A DNA stretch of 10,601 nt, from NCBI GenBank assembly GCA_030599405.1, contig JAUVOB010000016.1:1-10601 (forward strand), in the 5' to 3' direction. The notes beneath the pieces are model-generated. The model saw only the letters and a list, made by a program, of their open reading frames with translations, did no database searches and was not told the DNA's origin. A program made the position numbers and the translations under genes. Shown in pieces: positions 1 to 6,479 of the stretch; positions within the stretch are counted from its first letter, which is position 1; the number at the start of each line of letters is the position of its first letter. The stretch is from Chloroflexota bacterium. Lineage in GTDB: Bacteria; Chloroflexota; Anaerolineae; Promineifilales; Promineifilaceae.

Positions 1-226
1 GAGGGGTTTCGATGCCGCGAATCCACTTTATCCAATCGCTGAACACACCAGCAGCCAGGAGAAAGCCGATGAGTCCGAAAACCGCGCCGATAAAAACTGC
101 CAAATCCGGCTTCTGATCCAAACCCTGGGCCGAGCGAATGCCGGCTACAAGGCCGTAGCCAATAGCGAATCCGACAAATTGGCCTAATATGCCCCTTATA
201 AGACCCAATGAGAAAAATGTTACCAT
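1..226 (-). CDS. Small membrane protein downstream of coxB (3' end outside window)
   Basis: I do not recognise this protein. An ATG at 226 follows a good ribosome binding site (AGGAAGGGG, about 4-12 bases upstream) and opens a frame that stays open to the window edge, so at least 75 residues are present and the C-terminus is missing. Two hydrophobic, glycine-rich stretches are visible: residues about 5-29 (SLGLIRGILGQFVGFAIGYG and on) and about 46-65 (LAVFIGAVFGLIGFLLAAGV), consistent with two transmembrane helices joined by a short polar loop (RSAQGLDQKPD). It begins 24 bases after the coxB stop in the same direction, so it is very probably co-transcribed with the oxidase genes; ctaD (subunit I) would be expected further left but is not seen. 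It could be an accessory or assembly protein of the oxidase, but that rests on position only. Confidence 0.6.
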   Translation of the reverse strand, partial: MVTFFSLGLIRGILGQFVGFAIGYGLVAGIRSAQGLDQKPDLAVFIGAVFGLIGFLLAAGVFSDWIKWIRGIETP

Positions 227-250
227 CTGTCCCCTTCCTAAAACTCGCCC

Positions 251-1318
251 TTATTCCGCCAGCGTCTCAATATAGGCAATCAAATCAGCTACGATGTCAA
301 GCTCGATACCCTGCCGTTCGGCGATTTCTGCCTCTCGCGCGGCAATCCGATCAATGAAGTCCTTTGGCATGGAATCAGCATATCCATCGACTAGTTGGAT
401 GCTGGGATTGAGTATTGATTTTCGAATATACTCTTCGTCCACAATGATCGTGGATCCGTCCACCAGGTTTTCGGTAATGCCGTATAAGCCCAACCAAGTT
501 GGTCCGGCGCCGACAACTCCGTCAATAGTATGACAGCTGTTGCATCCCAATTCGGTTGACCACTGTCGTCCTCGTTCAATGGCGCTCATCTCGTCAAGCG
601 GTAACAGCGGGGTTTGCTCCGCGATCCATTGATCAAATTCGGCCTGGCTGACCACCTCCACCTCCGCCACCATTATGGAGTGGTTTAGGCCACAAATCTC
701 GGCACAGCGTACCTTATAGCTCCCTTCTCGATCCGGTGTTATTCGCAATTCGGTGACCTGACCTGGCACCAAGTCCTGCTTAACTCGAAATTCAGGCACC
801 CAGAATGAATGCAGCACGTCATCGGACCGCATTAGCAACCTGATTGGCTGATCGACCGGTAAAACTAATCGAGTAGTAAATCCGACTTCTTCGTAATCTG
901 GGTAAGAGAACGCCCAGGACCATTGCCGGCCTTGAACACGCACATCCATCTCGTTTGGCTCGGCCGCGGTGATGTCAGCCAGCATAAAGGCCGAGAAAAC
1001 CCCCAAGGCAACGACGATAATCAGTGGAACTACGGTCCACACGATCTCGAGCACGGTGTGCCCTTGAAAATCTGCCCCTTCTTCATCCCCCGGTTTGCGC
1101 CTGAAAACTACAGCACTATAGAGCATGAATACAATAATTAGGGCAAAGAGAAAAGATATGAGTGCAAATTGGATGTCGAAGAGTTGATCGATGGGTCCAG
1201 CTTCTTCACTGGCAGCTACCGGTAATTGGTAAACAGCCGTTAGCACAAAATACGTAACGACGGTTCCGACGATCACTAGCAGGGCAACCGTCAACAAATG
1301 TCTTGTATTTCTACTCAT
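251..1318 (-). CDS. coxB: Cytochrome c oxidase subunit II with fused cytochrome c (caa3 type)
   Basis: Subunit II accepts electrons from cytochrome c at its CuA centre and passes them to subunit I of the terminal oxidase in the cytoplasmic membrane. The 355-residue product has an N-terminal hydrophobic segment (about 8-30, signal or anchor), two membrane helices (about 50-71 and 90-114), then the cupredoxin domain. The tryptophan-rich RQWSW motif lies at 131-135. The full CuA ligand set is present: His170, Cys205, Glu207, Cys209, His213 and Met216, with the usual spacing. After about residue 245 comes a class I cytochrome c domain with CNSCH at 259-263 and a probable axial Met317, as in caa3 oxidases of Bacillus and Thermus. 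The ATG at 1318 has a close AGGA just upstream. A possible -10 box (TACAAT, minus strand, 1338-1343) precedes it with no clear -35. The next gene downstream is a small membrane protein. Confidence 0.96.
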   Translation of the reverse strand: MSRNTRHLLTVALLVIVGTVVTYFVLTAVYQLPVAASEEAGPIDQLFDIQFALISFLFALIIVFMLYSAVVFRRKPGDEEGADFQGHTVLEIVWTVVPLIIVVALGVFSAFMLADITAAEPNEMDVRVQGRQWSWAFSYPDYEEVGFTTRLVLPVDQPIRLLMRSDDVLHSFWVPEFRVKQDLVPGQVTELRITPDREGSYKVRCAEICGLNHSIMVAEVEVVSQAEFDQWIAEQTPLLPLDEMSAIERGRQWSTELGCNSCHTIDGVVGAGPTWLGLYGITENLVDGSTIIVDEEYIRKSILNPSIQLVDGYADSMPKDFIDRIAAREAEIAERQGIELDIVADLIAYIETLAE

Positions 1319-1443
1319 TTCCTATTCTCAGTTGTCTATTGTATTTGGGTACCGGTTAAGGCAGTTTCTGTGCAGTTATTTGGCTCGAAGCTAACACCAG
1401 CACGTCGCGCAGGGGAACCTTATCACATACCCCCGGGTGCAGC

Positions 1444-1487
1444 AAAAAAAACTGGTTGCAAAAAGCCACGATTCTTGCAACCAGTTT
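1444..1487 (-). terminator. Intrinsic terminator of the sigma/DegV/anti-sigma-like unit
   Basis: A perfect 13-bp inverted repeat (1449-1461 paired with 1475-1487, stem AAACTGGTTGCAA) surrounds a 13-base loop. Read on the minus strand it is followed at once by eight T residues (the A run at 1444-1451), the classic rho-independent layout. It lies about 70 bases past the stop codon of the 1559-1942 gene and insulates that unit from coxB. The stem is only moderately GC-rich, but perfect. Confidence 0.88.
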
Positions 1488-1558
1488 AGCCAATGCGATT
1501 TTCAACAATTGGCTATCGTATTTGATTGAGCGAAACGTACTGAAAGGCGGACGCGATG

Positions 1559-1942
1559 CTAAATTGGTGCAGTCGCAGCCTGTCGTTCGGCCTTACCTGA
1601 GGTTCTTAGCTTTCTTAGTACGAGCAAGACGACACCAGTTATCGACAACAATGATCCTGCAGTAGCAACCACAATCCATACTACTTTCTGGCGCGATGCT
1701 AAGGCCCTGAATCTTGGCTTTTCTTGCTGCCTTCTCTCTAGACGTTGGCGAAGGCTTGCTTTGAAAGAAGGAGCCCTTACAGGGACAAGGACAGCCCTGA
1801 TAGAATTAGATAGCGCAAATAGCGTCTTTAATTTGGCCGATTCTTCGGGCTGCTCAGCCAATAATCGCGACGAAACATCGTTACCCGTTTGCATTGCATC
1901 GGCGTAATCCACAATGAATTCCGAGAATTCGTCTTCATTCAT
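1559..1942 (-). CDS. Single-span membrane protein, putative anti-sigma factor
   Basis: The 127-residue product has a cytoplasmic-type N-terminal half (1-80) with a helical acidic start (EFSEFIVDYADAMQTG), a leucine-rich stretch ending in VPVRAPSFKASLRQRLERR, then one hydrophobic helix at about 87-109 and a short basic tail. An N-terminal helical region, a Pro-x-F-x-x-x-L-R-x-x-L motif and one membrane helix recall DUF5667/anti-sigma-like proteins that accompany ECF sigma factors in Chloroflexota; this is recognition from memory, not a search. No zinc-binding HxxxCxxC motif is present. The ATG at 1942 follows AAGGTG, and this site overlaps the TAA stop of the DegV gene (8-base gap), so translation is probably coupled. 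The sigma factor two genes upstream is the likely partner. It could instead be an unrelated membrane partner of DegV. Confidence 0.65.
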   Translation of the reverse strand: MNEDEFSEFIVDYADAMQTGNDVSSRLLAEQPEESAKLKTLFALSNSIRAVLVPVRAPSFKASLRQRLERRQQEKPRFRALASRQKVVWIVVATAGSLLSITGVVLLVLRKLRTSGKAERQAATAPI

Positions 1943-1950
1943 GATGCACC

Positions 1951-2796
1951 TTACACAGGTATAGCGACGATACCTAAAGTACCGGGGCCTAGATTGATAG
2001 CGACGGGAATACTTATTTCGGTGGTTATCATCTCGCTGGCATTGAGCTTGGGCATAGCTCTCTTTTGCAACTCAACAGCTCCATCTGGATCCCCGGCATG
2101 GATAAATGCCAGGTGGATTGACCGATCACCCACCCGCTCATGGACGTACTCGACAATGTAATCAAGGGCTTTCTTATGGGTCCTTACTTTGCCTGCCTCG
2201 ATAATCAGCCCGTCCTCGAGTTTCATTATCGGCTTAATTTTCAGAAGGGATGCGATCGTCGATTGCATGGAACTAATCCTGCCCCCACGCACTGCATATT
2301 CCAGGCTATCGATCAAAAATACGACAACCTGTTGATCGCGCATGGTTTGGAGCCGATCCAAAATCGCTTCGGTTCCTACTCCCTCAGCTGCCATACGCGC
2401 CGCTTCTAAGGCTATATATCCCTGGGCGGCGGAACCACCCATTGAGTCGAATAAATGAAACGTACCCTGGTCTGCCAGCTCTCGCCTGGAAGCTTCGGCG
2501 GAAGCATAGGTGCCGCTCAACTTATCACTTACGGTGACAGTCAGTATCTCGTCCTCTCCCTCGTCCAAAATGGCCCGGTAGAACTCTGTAAATTGATACG
2601 GCGTCGGCTGCGCCGTCTTCGGAAAATTGTGATCCCCAACTTCTTTGACCTTTTCATAGAACTCCTGGTGACTCATCGTAATTCCACTCAAGAATTCCTC
2701 GGTACCGAAGGTGATATTCACCGGAATCACCGCAATATTGTTCTTCTCCACCAATTCGGCCGGGATTTCGCCGGCGTCATCCATAACAACTCGCAT
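1951..2796 (-). CDS. DegV/FakB-family fatty-acid-binding protein
   Basis: DegV-family proteins bind a fatty acid; FakB members present it to the kinase FakA for phosphorylation. The ATG at 2796 is chosen because GGAGAG stands about 5 bases upstream, while an in-frame ATG at 2808 has no ribosome binding site; this gives 281 residues, normal for the family. Family blocks are clear: VMDDAGEIP near the start, FPKTAQPTP (58-66), KLSGTYASAE (92-101), DSMGGSAAQG (117-126), SLEYAVRGGRIS (164-175), LLKIKPIMKLEDG (184-196), KVRTHKKAL (203-211) and NLGPGTLGI (268-276). Two positions differ from the usual pattern: the early DS motif reads DD, and the C-terminal position normally occupied by histidine before the GPG turn is occupied by asparagine. 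No fakA is visible in the window. The gene sits between an ECF sigma factor and an anti-sigma-like gene, all on the same strand. Confidence 0.93.
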   Translation of the reverse strand: MRVVMDDAGEIPAELVEKNNIAVIPVNITFGTEEFLSGITMSHQEFYEKVKEVGDHNFPKTAQPTPYQFTEFYRAILDEGEDEILTVTVSDKLSGTYASAEASRRELADQGTFHLFDSMGGSAAQGYIALEAARMAAEGVGTEAILDRLQTMRDQQVVVFLIDSLEYAVRGGRISSMQSTIASLLKIKPIMKLEDGLIIEAGKVRTHKKALDYIVEYVHERVGDRSIHLAFIHAGDPDGAVELQKRAMPKLNASEMITTEISIPVAINLGPGTLGIVAIPV

Positions 2797-2880
2797 CACA
2801 CTCTCCATTTGCGATAGGCATTACCTGGACATGATTGCCCAGCATCGATTCACATATCTCCGAAACACGATAATCTTTTA

Positions 2881-2912
2881 GGAATGCTTCGCTTTAATTG
2901 ACGAAGTAATCC
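2881..2912. other. Imperfect hairpin in the sigma-DegV gap
   Basis: Positions 2881-2891 and 2902-2912 pair over 11 positions with one mismatch and one wobble around a 10-base loop (core CTTCG/CGAAG). No T run follows on either strand, so it is not a standard terminator; it may be an mRNA processing or attenuation structure, or chance. The rest of the 2797-3003 gap holds no supported gene and no convincing promoter. Confidence 0.3.
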
Positions 2913-3003
2913 AATCGAGTCTTCTATCTGAGCACCCAATCTATAATCCGCAATGTCTCAAGCAGTCGTTGGTTGCTCTGGTTCCTGGTGCAAAGTCCCC
3001 GTT

Positions 3004-3648
3004 CTATCGATTAGACAGACGATTGCCTCTAATTCGACTCCGGAGGATGGACCAGCCATTTTTGCTCTTTGCTTGTTCTTGTCTGCTTACCTGTTCTCGC
3101 CTCGAATTCTCCATGAGATCACTTTTAAGCGAGAGAAGTGTTCGATGATAAAGCGACTTTATCGCTCCTTCGCTGCGCCCGAGAATCCGGCCGATCTCGG
3201 CATTCGACTGCTTATTTACATACTTCAGAATCAGTAAATCTTGTCTATCCTCTGGTAGCCGTTTGATGGCCGCTAGCAAAGTCTCGCGATTCTCCACGAT
3301 TTCCGATTCGAGCTCTGGCCCGTCTGCGCTCTGTATTTGGGCCATGGCATCGATCGGGATCATGGTTCGCTTACTGTTATCACGATACCAGTTCGCCAAT
3401 AGATTCCGAGCTATGCTGTAGAGCCAGGCCGAAAATGGGCTTCCCTGATCCTTATAATTACCGATATGCTGGATAGCTCGAAAGAAGACCCTGGCAGTCA
3501 GATCTTCGGCATCATGAATATTACCGGTACGGTAATAAATGTAGTTGTAAATACGGTCGAAATGCCTCTCGTAAAGCTCGCCAAATGCTTCGCTGTCACT
3601 TTTGGCACGCTTAATTAGAGCGCTCTCATCGGAATTTGGACCGTTCAT
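3004..3648 (-). CDS. ECF-type RNA polymerase sigma factor (first of two)
   Basis: The product directs RNA polymerase to a dedicated set of promoters. With the ATG at 3648 it has 214 residues. Region 2 spans about 23-91 and includes FDRIYNYIYYRTGN, a DAEDLTARVFFRA core-binding segment and PFSAWLYSIARNLLANWYRD, which contacts the -10 element. Region 4 spans about 124-177 (RLPEDRQDLLILKYVNKQSN, then a helix-turn-helix GRILGRSEGAIKSLYHRTLL). A basic tail of about 35 residues (to RIRGNRLSNR) follows. There is no region 3, as expected for group 4 sigma factors. The start is uncertain: a GTG at 3660 in the same frame adds four residues, and neither has a clear ribosome binding site. A weak -10 (TATCTT, 3665-3670 on the minus strand) would make the mRNA almost leaderless. 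DegV and the anti-sigma-like gene follow on the same strand, the first after 207 bases. Confidence 0.93.
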   Translation of the reverse strand: MNGPNSDESALIKRAKSDSEAFGELYERHFDRIYNYIYYRTGNIHDAEDLTARVFFRAIQHIGNYKDQGSPFSAWLYSIARNLLANWYRDNSKRTMIPIDAMAQIQSADGPELESEIVENRETLLAAIKRLPEDRQDLLILKYVNKQSNAEIGRILGRSEGAIKSLYHRTLLSLKSDLMENSRREQVSRQEQAKSKNGWSILRSRIRGNRLSNR

Positions 3649-3688
3649 GCCAGGGATCACACATAAGATAGGTACAGGCTCTCTGGCA

Positions 3689-3705
3689 TGTTATCAGAAA
3701 TAACA
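3689..3705. promoter_or_regulatory. Short inverted repeat upstream of the first sigma gene
   Basis: TGTTAT (3689-3694) and ATAACA (3700-3705) form a perfect 6-5-6 inverted repeat about 40 bases upstream of the sigma start, in the 279-base gap between the divergent sigma and deacetylase genes. Size and position would suit an operator, but a repeat this short can arise by chance. Confidence 0.25.
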
Positions 3706-3887
3706 CACCACAGCCTGAATGGTTACGGTACAATAGGCAAATCCTCTCAATGGATGAGTATATCAAAGCCGTGATGGCCCGCCTAACCTTAGCTATAGGG
3801 TGTATCACCCGGATCGCGTGAGTTGGTCGAGCTGTTCGGACGCACCGATCGAGTAACATTCTGTTCAATGATTACGGTTTCAATTTC

Positions 3888-3916
3888 TTGACTGACATCT
3901 TTCGCTAGGTTATGCT
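3888..3916 (+). promoter_or_regulatory. Sigma-70 promoter of the deacetylase gene, near-leaderless
   Basis: The -35 box TTGACT (3888-3893) and the -10 box TATGCT (3911-3916) are separated by exactly 17 bases. Transcription would begin near 3923, only about five bases before the ATG at 3928, leaving no room for a Shine-Dalgarno sequence. The transcript is therefore predicted to be essentially leaderless. Confidence 0.7.
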
Positions 3917-3927
3917 CAATTTTTGTC

Positions 3928-5082
3928 ATGACGAGGACAAATGATCATCGGTCTCAAACGGATCCATGGGGTCCGCAAAACAGAATTCCCGACGGAATTA
4001 GCTGCGTTGGATTATTACTGCTGCTTGTCATTGTTCTGTCTACCCTGGGTGTCGGACTAGGAACGGCCGCAGCTGGGCGCAGGAGCGATGTTGCTGAGGT
4101 GACGGCATCCAGTTCGCCAACTATCGAGCCGACACCAACGGAAAATCCGTTGATTGGCGTCCGGAAAACACAGCAGGCGGCGACAGGAACGCCAACGGCC
4201 ACACCCCAAAAACCTGACACCTCAACACCAACACCTTCCCCTTCTGAAACTCCGACTGAAACGCCAACCCATGTGCCAACTTCGACGTCCACGTCGACAC
4301 CATCACCAACCCCGGTAGATACGCCGACAATGACCAACACACCCATACCCACAAGCACGCCCACCCCAACACCGCTTCCGACACCCAGTGGTTCTTACAG
4401 CAGTACGTTAAAGGTACCAATATTGATGTACCACTATGTCAGTATTCCGCCAGAAGACGCAGATGAGTATCGACTGGATCTTTCAGTTTCCCCGGAAACA
4501 TTTCGCCAACACATGACCTACCTGTATGATCACGGCTACAGCACGATCGACCTTTATGATCTTTCACGAGCAATCACAAACAAAGAAGAGCTTCCGCCGA
4601 ATCCCGTAGTTATTACCCTCGACGATGGGTACCGCGACAACTATGAAAACGCGTTCCCTGTGCTGGAAGAGTATGGTATGACGGCAACGTTCTTTATCAT
4701 CACAGACTTCATTGATCAGGGTCACCCAGAATATATGACCTGGGCCATGATCGAAGAAATGGCCCAGAGAGGCATGCGCTTTGAACCACATAGCAAGACA
4801 CATCCAGATCTCAGAGGTCAGGAACGTGACTATGTGATTTATCAGGTTCTTGGATCCAGGGAAACTATCGAAGCCCACTTGGAGCATAGACCGCGATACT
4901 TCGCCTATCCTAGCGGAAGATACGATGAGCAGGTGCTGGATATCATGGCGGAGCTAGATTATTGGGGCGCAGTAACCACGGCCGGGGGAACATGGCATGG
5001 TTTTAACGATAGGTATGAATGGAGTCGTGTGCGAATACGTAACGTAACGCACCTTGAGGAGTTCATTGACCTGATAGAATAA
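3928..5082 (+). CDS. Membrane-anchored polysaccharide deacetylase (NodB domain)
   Basis: The protein should remove N- or O-acyl groups from a cell-wall or extracellular polysaccharide outside the membrane. The 384 residues comprise a polar N-terminus, one hydrophobic anchor (about 24-48), a Thr/Pro/Ser-rich linker (about 61-155) and a carbohydrate esterase 4 (NodB) domain (about 160-384). Catalytic features are present: VPILMYHYV at 163-171, TLDDGY with Asp232 (likely general base) and Asp233 (metal), HSKTH with His288 and His292 (metal), and the active-site motif YPSGRYD at 327-333. No lipobox cysteine is seen, so it is probably a signal-anchored protein with the enzyme held away from the membrane by the linker. 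It starts divergently from the sigma gene. The ATG at 3928 is the only start that keeps the hydrophobic anchor in frame near the promoter. The substrate cannot be read from the sequence. Confidence 0.92.
   Translation: MTRTNDHRSQTDPWGPQNRIPDGISCVGLLLLLVIVLSTLGVGLGTAAAGRRSDVAEVTASSSPTIEPTPTENPLIGVRKTQQAATGTPTATPQKPDTSTPTPSPSETPTETPTHVPTSTSTSTPSPTPVDTPTMTNTPIPTSTPTPTPLPTPSGSYSSTLKVPILMYHYVSIPPEDADEYRLDLSVSPETFRQHMTYLYDHGYSTIDLYDLSRAITNKEELPPNPVVITLDDGYRDNYENAFPVLEEYGMTATFFIITDFIDQGHPEYMTWAMIEEMAQRGMRFEPHSKTHPDLRGQERDYVIYQVLGSRETIEAHLEHRPRYFAYPSGRYDEQVLDIMAELDYWGAVTTAGGTWHGFNDRYEWSRVRIRNVTHLEEFIDLIE
4108..4392 (+). repeat. Low-complexity Thr/Pro-rich linker coding region
   Basis: This part of the deacetylase gene is rich in ACA/ACG/ACC and CCA/CCC/CCG codons and encodes degenerate TPTP, TSTST and ETPT units over about 95 residues. 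Such linkers are typical of exported, often glycosylated proteins and tether a catalytic domain. The bias produces long spurious open frames on the opposite strand. Confidence 0.85.
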
Positions 5083-5113
5083 CGTAAATGGTTCGATAAA
5101 TACCAAGTGATTA

Positions 5114-5144
5114 TTGACGCAGGACTTCTGCATTGTCATAGAAT
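5114..5144 (+). promoter_or_regulatory. Candidate promoter of the folate cluster
   Basis: TTGACG (5114-5119) and TAGAAT (5139-5144) each match the sigma-70 consensus at five of six positions but are 19 bases apart, longer than ideal. It lies in the 141-base gap before the reductase gene and would give a leader of about 70 bases. Confidence 0.35.
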
Positions 5145-5223
5145 CTAAGAAACTGGAATCTGGAACCGAGTGCCAGAGATCGGTTAAATCTGACCACCCA
5201 GGTTATTAAAAAGGCGTAATTTA

Positions 5224-5955
5224 ATGGAGCTCAAATCGAAAGTTGCCATCGTTACGGGAGGTGCCGTGCGGATCGGCCAGGCCATCACGCTTGCCCTGGC
5301 TCGGGAAGGTTGCGATATCCTGATCCATTACGGGCGATCTTCCGGTCCGGCAAAAGAAACGTTGGCATCAGTTGAGGCTATAGGTGCGAAAGCCACCATC
5401 CACCAGGCGGATCTATCTGATCCGGACGCAGTCCGTGGCATCGTTCCTGCCGCGGTGTCGCATTTTGGCCGGGTTGACATCCTGATAAACAACGGGGCGA
5501 TCTTCCTGCCAGGAGGTCTGAAGGAGACCACTCAGGATATGTGGGAGCGCCAGTTTGCCATTAATCTGCGGGCCCCCTTCTTTTTGTGTCAGGCTTTGGC
5601 AAATCAGATTCCGAAGAACGGTCGTGGAGCGATTGTGAACATTACCGACGCCCGAATCTTCCGGCCTGCTGCCGATCACGTCGCCTACAGGTTGACCAAA
5701 TCTGCCCTGCTTACGATGACCGAAACCTTCGCTCAAGACCTGGCTCCCCGGATAGCAGTCAACGCCCTTGCACTTGGTGCCATTCTCCCACCACCGGGCA
5801 AGGGAGAGGATCATCTACGTAAGTTGTCGCAAACTCGCATACCCCTTGGTATTCCCGGTGACCCTGACATGGTCGCCGACAATCTAATACATCTATTGCG
5901 TCAGGATTTCCTAACTGGAGTAACGATCAGAATTGACGGTGGAGAATTCTTATAG
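5224..5955 (+). CDS. Short-chain dehydrogenase, pteridine reductase (PTR1/FolM)-like
   Basis: This is probably an NADPH-dependent pteridine reductase, reducing dihydropterins or dihydrofolate. The 243-residue Rossmann protein has TGGAVRIG at 11-18 and a HYGRS segment at 35-39, like the HYHRS segment that binds the NADPH phosphate in trypanosomatid PTR1. NNGA lies at 89-92 and Asn114 in the central helix. The catalytic serine of ordinary SDRs is replaced: ITDA places Asp142 thirteen residues before Tyr155, with Lys159 four further on. This reproduces the Asp-Tyr-Lys order and spacing of PTR1 (Asp181, Tyr194, Lys198 as I recall it). NALALGAILPPPG (180-192) also resembles bacterial pteridine reductases. 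folB and folK follow on the same strand, so a role in folate metabolism is well supported. AAGG stands 9 bases before the ATG. It could still be an SDR of another specificity. Confidence 0.85.
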   Translation: MELKSKVAIVTGGAVRIGQAITLALAREGCDILIHYGRSSGPAKETLASVEAIGAKATIHQADLSDPDAVRGIVPAAVSHFGRVDILINNGAIFLPGGLKETTQDMWERQFAINLRAPFFLCQALANQIPKNGRGAIVNITDARIFRPAADHVAYRLTKSALLTMTETFAQDLAPRIAVNALALGAILPPPGKGEDHLRKLSQTRIPLGIPGDPDMVADNLIHLLRQDFLTGVTIRIDGGEFL

Positions 5956-6032
5956 CCAGGTTGGTAAAATTGAATTCGATAGAGAAGGTCCAGCTCTAAG
6001 AGTAGTTGTTTAGCACAGAGGCGCCCAAGGCT

Positions 6033-6395
6033 ATGGATAAGATAATCATCAAGGATTTGCTTCTTAGGGGCATTATCGGAATCAACGATGACGAACGCGT
6101 CAACAAACAAGATATCTTGATAAATCTCGTCATGTACGCGAATACGCGACCGGCAGCGGACAGTGACGATATCTCCGACGCGATCAACTATCGCACGATC
6201 ACTAAGCGGATCATTGCCCATCTTGAGGAATCGGCTGATTTTCTCGTGGAGAAGTTGGTGGAAGATATCGCCCGATTCATCATTCTGGATTACAACGTGG
6301 ATAGAGTCGTGTTACGAGTGGAGAAACCGGGCGCGCTGCGCTTTGCTAAGTCAGTTGGGGTCGAGATCGACCGAGATAAGAGCGACTATTCATGA
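6033..6395 (+). CDS. folB: Dihydroneopterin aldolase
   Basis: FolB cleaves 7,8-dihydroneopterin to 6-hydroxymethyl-7,8-dihydropterin and glycolaldehyde, feeding FolK. The ATG at 6033 is chosen over an upstream in-frame TTG (6006) because MDKIIIKDLLLRGIIGI aligns with the usual family N-terminus and gives 120 residues, the normal length. An AAGG lies only two bases upstream, so initiation signals are poor for both starts. Family residues are present: Glu21 in DDERVNKQ, Tyr53 in INYRTI (substrate pocket), Glu73 in LVEKLVEDIA (pterin anchor) and catalytic Lys98 in VEKPGALR. Their positions run one or two below those I recall for Staphylococcus aureus FolB (22, 54, 74, 100). It lies 77 bases after the reductase and 84 before folK, and is probably co-transcribed with both. 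Confidence 0.93.
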   Translation: MDKIIIKDLLLRGIIGINDDERVNKQDILINLVMYANTRPAADSDDISDAINYRTITKRIIAHLEESADFLVEKLVEDIARFIILDYNVDRVVLRVEKPGALRFAKSVGVEIDRDKSDYS

Positions 6396-6479
6396 GATAA
6401 AATACGGACAGCCTGTTCATTAGCTGCAGGTTGCGATGGGATTGAGTTGGCAAAATAGTTCGAATTTGATAAACCATCG

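Noticed and set aside
294..533. Open frame on the plus strand inside coxB
   Set aside because: It is antisense to a fully supported oxidase subunit and its product shows no recognisable feature.
2797..2808. Upstream ATG (2808) as the DegV start
   Set aside because: It lacks a ribosome binding site, whereas GGAGAG is well placed for the ATG at 2796, which also fits the family N-terminus.
2850..2957. Open stretch of about 35 codons on the minus strand between sigma and DegV
   Set aside because: It has no ATG, GTG or TTG with a ribosome binding site at its start, and a length of 35 codons is expected by chance.
3626..3868. 80-codon minus-strand frame upstream of the first sigma gene
   Set aside because: It overlaps the sigma start in another frame, its product has no family features, and it covers the regulatory gap.
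3954..4364. Long minus-strand frame of Val/Gly repeats
   Set aside because: It is the antisense shadow of the Thr/Pro linker codons of the deacetylase.
5164..5185. AACCGA/TCGGTT hairpin after the deacetylase gene as a terminator
   Set aside because: The stem is only 6 bp, the loop is 10 bases and no T run follows on either strand.
6006..6032. TTG start extending FolB by nine residues
   Set aside because: The extension is outside the family N-terminus; the ATG at 6033 gives the usual length and alignment.
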